A DNA stretch of 64,000 nucleotides from Mycobacterium lentiflavum (GTDB lineage Bacteria; Actinomycetota; Actinomycetes; Mycobacteriales; Mycobacteriaceae): positions 186,001 through 250,000 of the forward strand of contig NZ_CP092423.2 of assembly GCF_022374895.2 (NCBI RefSeq), written 5' to 3'. Shown in pieces: positions 59,922-64,000 of the stretch. The translations under genes and the position numbers were made by a program. Under the pieces are notes generated by a model that was given only the letters and a program-made list of their open reading frames with translations, was not told the DNA's origin and searched no databases. Positions within the stretch are counted from its first letter, which is position 1, and every line of letters begins with the position of its first letter.

Positions 59922-60728
59922 ATGCCCCTTCCATCGCCGGGAAGCGATCGCGGCGCAATCGTCACCGGCGCATCTTCGGGCATCGGTGAGCAATTCGCCG
60001 AGATGCTATCGGGGCGCGGCTATCAGGTCGTGCTGGTGGCCCGCAACGCCGACCGACTCAGCGCGCTCGCCGGGCGCTTGGGCCCCAATGCGCACCCGCT
60101 GCCCTCCGACCTGTCCGATCGATCCGCGCGGGCGGCTCTGCCGGACCGCGTCGCCGCCCTCGGCCTGACTCCGGACATCCTGATCAACAACGCCGGGCTG
60201 TCCACCCTCGGCCTCGTTGCGAAATCTGTTCCCGAGCAAGAAGTTAACCTCGTCGAAGTCGACGTGGCCGCCGTGGTCGATCTGTGCAGCAGGTTTTTGC
60301 CCGGCATGGTCGAGCGCGGACGGGGCGCCGTGCTGAATGTGGCGTCGGTGGCCGGGTTCGGGCCGCTGCCGGGCCAAGCGGCATACGGCGCCGCCAAGGC
60401 GTTCGTGTTGTCCTACACGCATAGCCTGCGCGGCGAACTGCGTGGCACCGGCGTGACCGCGACCGCGCTGTGTCCCGGGCCGGTGGACACCGGTTTCGGT
60501 GAAGCAGCGGGCTTCAGCAAGGAGGAAGCCGAGGCCGCCCTACCGCGGATCATGTGGATTCCCGCCGACAAGGTCGCACAGGCGGGAATCGACGGGCTGG
60601 CCGCGGGCAAAGCCGTCGTGATCCCGGGCCGGATCAACCGAATCGCGGCGGCTTTCTTCCGGATCGCGCCGCCCGAGTCGCTGTTGCCACTACTGGTGCG
60701 CAATCACCCGGCTTTCAAACGGGACTGA
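59922..60728 (+). CDS. Short-chain dehydrogenase/reductase
   Basis: 268 residues from ATG 59922. Cofactor site GAIVTGASSGIGEQFAEML, NADPH-type Arg in VLVARNADRL, structural NNAG in ILINNAGLST, catalytic Ser in LNVASVAGFGPLPGQAAYGAAKAF with Tyr and Lys. The C-terminal end has a basic, Pro-rich part (RINRIAAAFFRIAPPESLL) that may touch the membrane, as in other mycobacterial SDRs that act on lipids. Confidence 0.85.
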   Translation: MPLPSPGSDRGAIVTGASSGIGEQFAEMLSGRGYQVVLVARNADRLSALAGRLGPNAHPLPSDLSDRSARAALPDRVAALGLTPDILINNAGLSTLGLVAKSVPEQEVNLVEVDVAAVVDLCSRFLPGMVERGRGAVLNVASVAGFGPLPGQAAYGAAKAFVLSYTHSLRGELRGTGVTATALCPGPVDTGFGEAAGFSKEEAEAALPRIMWIPADKVAQAGIDGLAAGKAVVIPGRINRIAAAFFRIAPPESLLPLLVRNHPAFKRD

Positions 60729-60731
60729 ACG

Positions 60732-61463
60732 TCAGCCTCTTTTGGCGCGCACCCACTGGAACGTGCCGACGTTTTTGACCCGCACGCTGAGCAAGCCGTT
60801 GTCTTCGAGGAGGTCGCCGATTTCGTCTTCGCCGAAGATGTGCGCGCCGATGTTGGGCAGCAGCTGCCACACCCGCGCGGCACGCCCCGCGGTCGGGACC
60901 ATGATGGCCAGCCGTCCGCCGGGTCGCAGCACCCGCGCCATCTCGGCCAGCGCGGCGGCCGGATCCGGAATCAATTGCAGCACCGCCATCGAGACCACCG
61001 CGTCGACGGTGCCGTCGCGCAGCGGAAGTCGTTGTGCGTCAGCCCTTATGAAGCCGACATGCGGGCCTGCCTCGTTGCGCACGGCCCGGGCCAGCATCGC
61101 CTCGGAGATGTCGACGCCCAAGGCCAATCCGTCCTTGCCCGCCGCGCGTGCCAGCGACGCGGTGACGGTGCCCGGCCCGGAGCCGACATCCAGCGCGGTG
61201 CCCCCCGGCGGGATGTCCAGCCAGTCGGCGGGGTGCTGCAGCGCGGCGATCAGCCGTCGGGAGACAGCCTGCGCGTTGTCGTAAAGCATTGAGCCGATGG
61301 GAGATGCCCATGCCGCCTGGATCGGGCCGGTGTTCTTCGGGATGTCGTCGTTGCCGAGCAGATCGAGATACCCCTTGCTGGCATCCGGAATCGCCGGCGG
61401 ATCGGCTAGCAGATCCAGCGCTCGGCGCAACGCGGGCGGAAGCGAAACGTGCACGTCGGTCAT
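60732..61463 (-). CDS. SAM-dependent methyltransferase
   Basis: 243 residues from ATG 61463. SAM-binding motif I is ALDVGSGPGTVTASLA; VDISEAML follows, then motif IV region VVSMAVLQLIPDPAAALAEMARVLRPGGRLAI. Class I fold. The acceptor is unknown; the LLGNDDIPKNTG start is like that of lipid or quinone methyltransferases. It converges with the SDR gene, 3 bases from its stop. Confidence 0.8.
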   Translation of the reverse strand: MTDVHVSLPPALRRALDLLADPPAIPDASKGYLDLLGNDDIPKNTGPIQAAWASPIGSMLYDNAQAVSRRLIAALQHPADWLDIPPGGTALDVGSGPGTVTASLARAAGKDGLALGVDISEAMLARAVRNEAGPHVGFIRADAQRLPLRDGTVDAVVSMAVLQLIPDPAAALAEMARVLRPGGRLAIMVPTAGRAARVWQLLPNIGAHIFGEDEIGDLLEDNGLLSVRVKNVGTFQWVRAKRG

Positions 61464-61586
61464 GCGTGCTCCTTCGATCAAATGTCAAGCTGTACGCCGA
61501 AATCCGGGGAGCCGCGACGCTGACAGTCTCCCCAACGCAGCCTACGCGCGACGGTGCGTCACCCGCCCTGTCGAATGTGGGCTTGG

Positions 61587-62966
61587 TTACCGCCTGACGA
61601 CGGCGTGCTCGCTCACCAGGGCGTACAACCGCCACTGGCCCGGCACGCCTTTGAGTGCGGTCTCGCCGCGGTCGGTGAACCTGTGCCGTGAGCCGGTGAC
61701 GATGTCGCGCAGCGTCGACGACACCAACACCTCGCTGGGGCCCGCCTGGGCGGCGACCCGGGCGCAAATGTGCACCGCCATGCCGGCGATGTCGTCCTTG
61801 AGAGCGCCGCCGCGCAGTTCCACCTCACCTGCGTGGATGCCCGCCCGCACCTCGATGCCCAGCACCCGAACCGCGTCGACGATGGCGTCCGCGCAAGCGA
61901 TCGCCGCGCTCGGGCTGCTGAACGTGGCGACGAATCCGTCTCCGGCCGTGTTGACTTCGCGACCGGAGAAGCGCTGCAGTTCCCGGCGCACGATGGCGTC
62001 GTGGTTGTCCAGCAGATCGCGCCAGCGATCGTCACCGAGCAGGGCGGCCCGCTCGGTCGAGCTGACGATGTCGGTGAACACGATCGTGGTCAGCAGTCGT
62101 TCCGCGTCCGAGCCGCCGCGCAGGCCGGTGATGAACTCCTCGATCTCGTCCAGCATCGGAGCCGTATTACCGGTCCAGTACAAGGCATCTTCGCCCGGCA
62201 ACTCCACGAAACGCGACCCGGCGATGTGCTCGGCCAGGTAGTGCGCGTGGCCAATCGGGCTGAACTCCGGATTGTCGCGATGCAGGATCAACGTTGGCGT
62301 CTTGATGCGAGGAAGGATGTCGCGCACGTCGGAGTGCCGGATGGTCTCGATGACCACGCGCGCCATGCTTGGGGATGCGGCCCGGTTCCCGGAGTGGTCC
62401 CACCACGCGCGGAATGCCTCGTCACTGGCAACCGACGGCGCGATGATGCCGAGCATGTCGAAGCCCTTCTCGACGGCGTCCGGCTCGACCCCCACCGTCG
62501 TGTACGGCTGGGCCTCCACCTCGTCGCTGCCAATCGGGTAGTCAGGACCACGCAGCGTTCTCGCGCCGCCGTTGAAGATCACCAGGTTGCAAACCCGCTC
62601 AGGGAATTCGGCGGCGAGCACCAGCCCGGCCAAGGAGGTGAACCCCGGGGCGAACACCGTCGCCCGATCGCACCCGGCCGCGTCCATGACGGCGATCGCG
62701 TCCTGCGCCCAGGACCGGGGTCCGATCATGTCCAACGAGGGAACCCGCGACGACATGCCGATTCCACGTTGGTCGAACCGGATCACGCGGCTGAAGGACG
62801 CCAGCCGTCGATGAAAGCGGTACATCGACGGCTCACTGTCGACACAGTCAATCGGAATGAGGGGGCCCGGCAGCACCAGCAAGTCGATCGGGCCATCGCC
62901 GAAGACCTGATAGGCGATGTCGAGTTCGCCGCAACTGGCGTACCGAGTCCGCGGAACCGGCGCCAC
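61587..62966 (-). CDS. lipJ: Alpha/beta hydrolase-adenylate cyclase fusion (LipJ-like)
   Basis: 459 residues, the length and order of M. tuberculosis LipJ (Rv1900c, about 462). Residues 1-280 are an alpha/beta hydrolase; the nucleophile place reads [11 protein letters not shown], with Gly108 where Ser is expected, so the hydrolase part may be inactive or a binding domain. Residues 290-459 are a class III cyclase: metal-binding Asp299 (VFTDIVSST) and Asp343 ([11 protein letters not shown]), and [18 protein letters not shown] for the substrate pocket. The cyclase part looks complete, so cAMP or cGMP production is likely. The hydrolase part might sense a ligand. Confidence 0.82.
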   Translation of the reverse strand: MAPVPRTRYASCGELDIAYQVFGDGPIDLLVLPGPLIPIDCVDSEPSMYRFHRRLASFSRVIRFDQRGIGMSSRVPSLDMIGPRSWAQDAIAVMDAAGCDRATVFAPGFTSLAGLVLAAEFPERVCNLVIFNGGARTLRGPDYPIGSDEVEAQPYTTVGVEPDAVEKGFDMLGIIAPSVASDEAFRAWWDHSGNRAASPSMARVVIETIRHSDVRDILPRIKTPTLILHRDNPEFSPIGHAHYLAEHIAGSRFVELPGEDALYWTGNTAPMLDEIEEFITGLRGGSDAERLLTTIVFTDIVSSTERAALLGDDRWRDLLDNHDAIVRRELQRFSGREVNTAGDGFVATFSSPSAAIACADAIVDAVRVLGIEVRAGIHAGEVELRGGALKDDIAGMAVHICARVAAQAGPSEVLVSSTLRDIVTGSRHRFTDRGETALKGVPGQWRLYALVSEHAVVRR

Positions 62967-63003
62967 GCCACCAGGCTAATGCAGGGCTACGACAAACCCG
63001 GGG

Positions 63004-63597
63004 CTAGCCGCCGATGATGGGCACCAGGTAGCGCCCGGCGTACTCCCGGACGGCGGTGTGATCCGAGGTGTCGAGCCGATCGGTGGGGAAGACGATGATG
63101 CCCAGCGCCACGCGCAGCAGCACGTCGGCGATGTTGGCCAGGTCGGCGTCGGGAATGTCCGCCCCGCATCTGCGCAGGGTGTGAGCGATCCCGGCGGCGA
63201 ATTGGCTGATCGGGAAGGCGTGCGATCGGGAGAACAGCCCGAACAGCTCGGGTTCGCTTTCCACGATGCGCGAGTACAGCGGGGAGTCCTGGACCAGGCG
63301 CACACCCAGCGTGAACGCCTCGATCACTGCTTGCTGCGGATTGCAGCCGGCGGTGGCCCGGTCCAAGGTGGCGAAAAAGAGCTCGCCCTCGCGCCGGACC
63401 ACCCGTTCGACCAGGTCGTCCTTGGTGGGGAAACGCCGATAGAGGGTGCTGCGGCTGACCCCGGCCCGGGCGGCGACGTCCTCCATGTTCGCGCGGCGCA
63501 CGCCGTAGGTCTCGAAGACCGCGCGCGCGGTGTCCAGGAGGGCATCGTCGGTATCGCCGCCGTCGATGAGGGTGCCGTCGAGGCGGTGTTTCCGCAT
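63004..63597 (-). CDS. TetR/AcrR family transcriptional regulator
   Basis: 197 residues. DNA-binding segment VRRANMEDVAARAGVSRSTLYRRFPTKDDLVERVV. The C-terminal domain starts at GELFFATLDRATAGCN and ends in YLVPIIGG. It is divergent from the DUF2236 gene (63689), with a clear palindrome in the 91-base gap, so it most likely represses that gene. Confidence 0.85.
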   Translation of the reverse strand: MRKHRLDGTLIDGGDTDDALLDTARAVFETYGVRRANMEDVAARAGVSRSTLYRRFPTKDDLVERVVRREGELFFATLDRATAGCNPQQAVIEAFTLGVRLVQDSPLYSRIVESEPELFGLFSRSHAFPISQFAAGIAHTLRRCGADIPDADLANIADVLLRVALGIIVFPTDRLDTSDHTAVREYAGRYLVPIIGG

Positions 63598-63642
63598 GGC
63601 TCACGACCCCCTCGGCAATGTCGGTGCCCCAATGCTAGGTTT

Positions 63643-63666
63643 GAAACAAAGATACAACTTTGTGTC
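63643..63666. promoter_or_regulatory. TetR operator candidate before the DUF2236 gene
   Basis: GAAACAAAG-N6-CTTTGTGTC: 9-base arms with one mismatch, with a perfect inner core ACAAAG/CTTTGT. It sits between the divergent TetR and DUF2236 genes. Confidence 0.7.
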
Positions 63667-63688
63667 ACTGATTCGGCGGAGGTTGGGC

Positions 63689-64000
63689 ATGACTGCCGAG
63701 AACGACCAGTTGGCCGGCCCGACGGCCGGTGCCCGTTTCGACACCGGTGTTCGGGAAGCGGTCCCGGTATTAGTCGAGGGGCCGGTCGACGACGAGATCG
63801 CAAAGGCCGCGCCGCGGCTGGGGCCCGAATCCCTGATCTGGAAGTTCTACGGCGATCACCGCACGCAATTCTTTGGGTTCCAGCGCGTCGCCGGTGTCGA
63901 GAACTGCATCGAGCAGCTTGCCCAGGGGGTGCTCGATCACTCGGTGATCTTCAGCGACACGTTGGGCCGCGCCAAGCGAACCGCGCCGCCGTTGATGAAG
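63689..64000 (+). CDS. DUF2236 (MpaB/latex-clearing type) oxygenase, 5' part only
   Basis: 104 codons from ATG 63689, cut by the right window edge. The start region matches the DUF2236 pattern: RLGPESLIWKFYGDHRTQFFG then FQRVAGVENCIEQLA. The family contains heme-dependent oxygenases such as the rubber oxygenase Lcp and the fungal MpaB. In mycobacteria these genes are often regulated by a divergent TetR, as here. The heme ligand would lie further downstream, outside the window. Confidence 0.7.
   Translation, partial: MTAENDQLAGPTAGARFDTGVREAVPVLVEGPVDDEIAKAAPRLGPESLIWKFYGDHRTQFFGFQRVAGVENCIEQLAQGVLDHSVIFSDTLGRAKRTAPPLMK

Noticed and set aside
1..64000. CRISPR arrays, tRNA genes and insertion sequences
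   Set aside because: I found no regular direct repeats with spacers, no tRNA T-loop pattern in gaps, and no transposase frame with terminal inverted repeats. The search was by eye.

Overview
The window is about 64 kb of high-GC actinobacterial DNA, best read as a nontuberculous Mycobacterium chromosome. Three genes look like relatives of M. tuberculosis genes recalled from memory: an mtn nucleosidase like Rv0091 (57267-58022), a hydrolase/adenylate cyclase like LipJ/Rv1900c (61587-62966) and a lipoprotein esterase like LpqC (23681-24625). The many lipid and steroid type catabolic genes and the dense set of TetR regulators also fit Mycobacterium. I see no tRNA, rRNA, CRISPR array, complete insertion sequence, prophage or PE/PPE gene.

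Layout. 1-1745: end of a phosphonate-linked alcohol dehydrogenase coupled to a PhnM-like amidohydrolase. 2553-7209: a TetR repressor divergent from an operon of two-domain acyl-CoA dehydrogenase, thiolase-fold protein and DUF35 protein. 7280-9549: sulfotransferase and DUF1214 gene, start-stop coupled. 9550-10082: a decayed stretch with an acetamidase/formamidase remnant. 10083-12561: TetR, amidohydrolase and LacI regulator. 12810-19123: catabolic operon of amidohydrolase, double CoA-transferase, small protein, second thiolase/DUF35 pair and a PadR regulator. 19068-22990: acyl-CoA synthetase, SDR, VOC protein and alpha/beta hydrolase. The synthetase promoter carries the same 22-bp element as the acyl-CoA dehydrogenase operon 17 kb away, which suggests one TetR regulon.

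22993-30779: TetR; LpqC-like esterase with a MarR gene; a PNPOx/SRPBCC/flavodoxin run; a PaaX-type regulator divergent from a Rieske oxygenase; an HD protein. 30791-36748: polysaccharide deacetylase, membrane-anchored esterase, copper P-type ATPase with CsoR-like sites, and an unrecognised membrane protein. 37165-40178: SRPBCC protein, DUF417 protein, and a TRIC-type channel between two paralogous TetR genes. 40231-43583: two overlapping Baeyer-Villiger type monooxygenases. 43585-48010: DUF2252 protein, then a sulfate-binding protein paired with a SulP permease rather than an ABC permease. 48007-56668: SDRs, a cation exchanger, an alcohol dehydrogenase/SnoaL/SDR operon facing an IclR regulator and a PrpD-family gene, a DUF2127 protein and a hot-dog thioesterase. 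57015-64000: a small ORF, mtn, a CGNR zinc finger protein, SDR/SRPBCC genes, a methyltransferase, the LipJ-like cyclase, a TetR, and the start of a DUF2236 oxygenase cut by the window edge.

The common theme is oxidative breakdown of CoA-activated, probably branched or ring-bearing lipids in small operons. Most operons have their own local repressor, and nearly every divergent promoter holds a clear palindrome. All functional calls come from recognising motifs by eye; no search was run.
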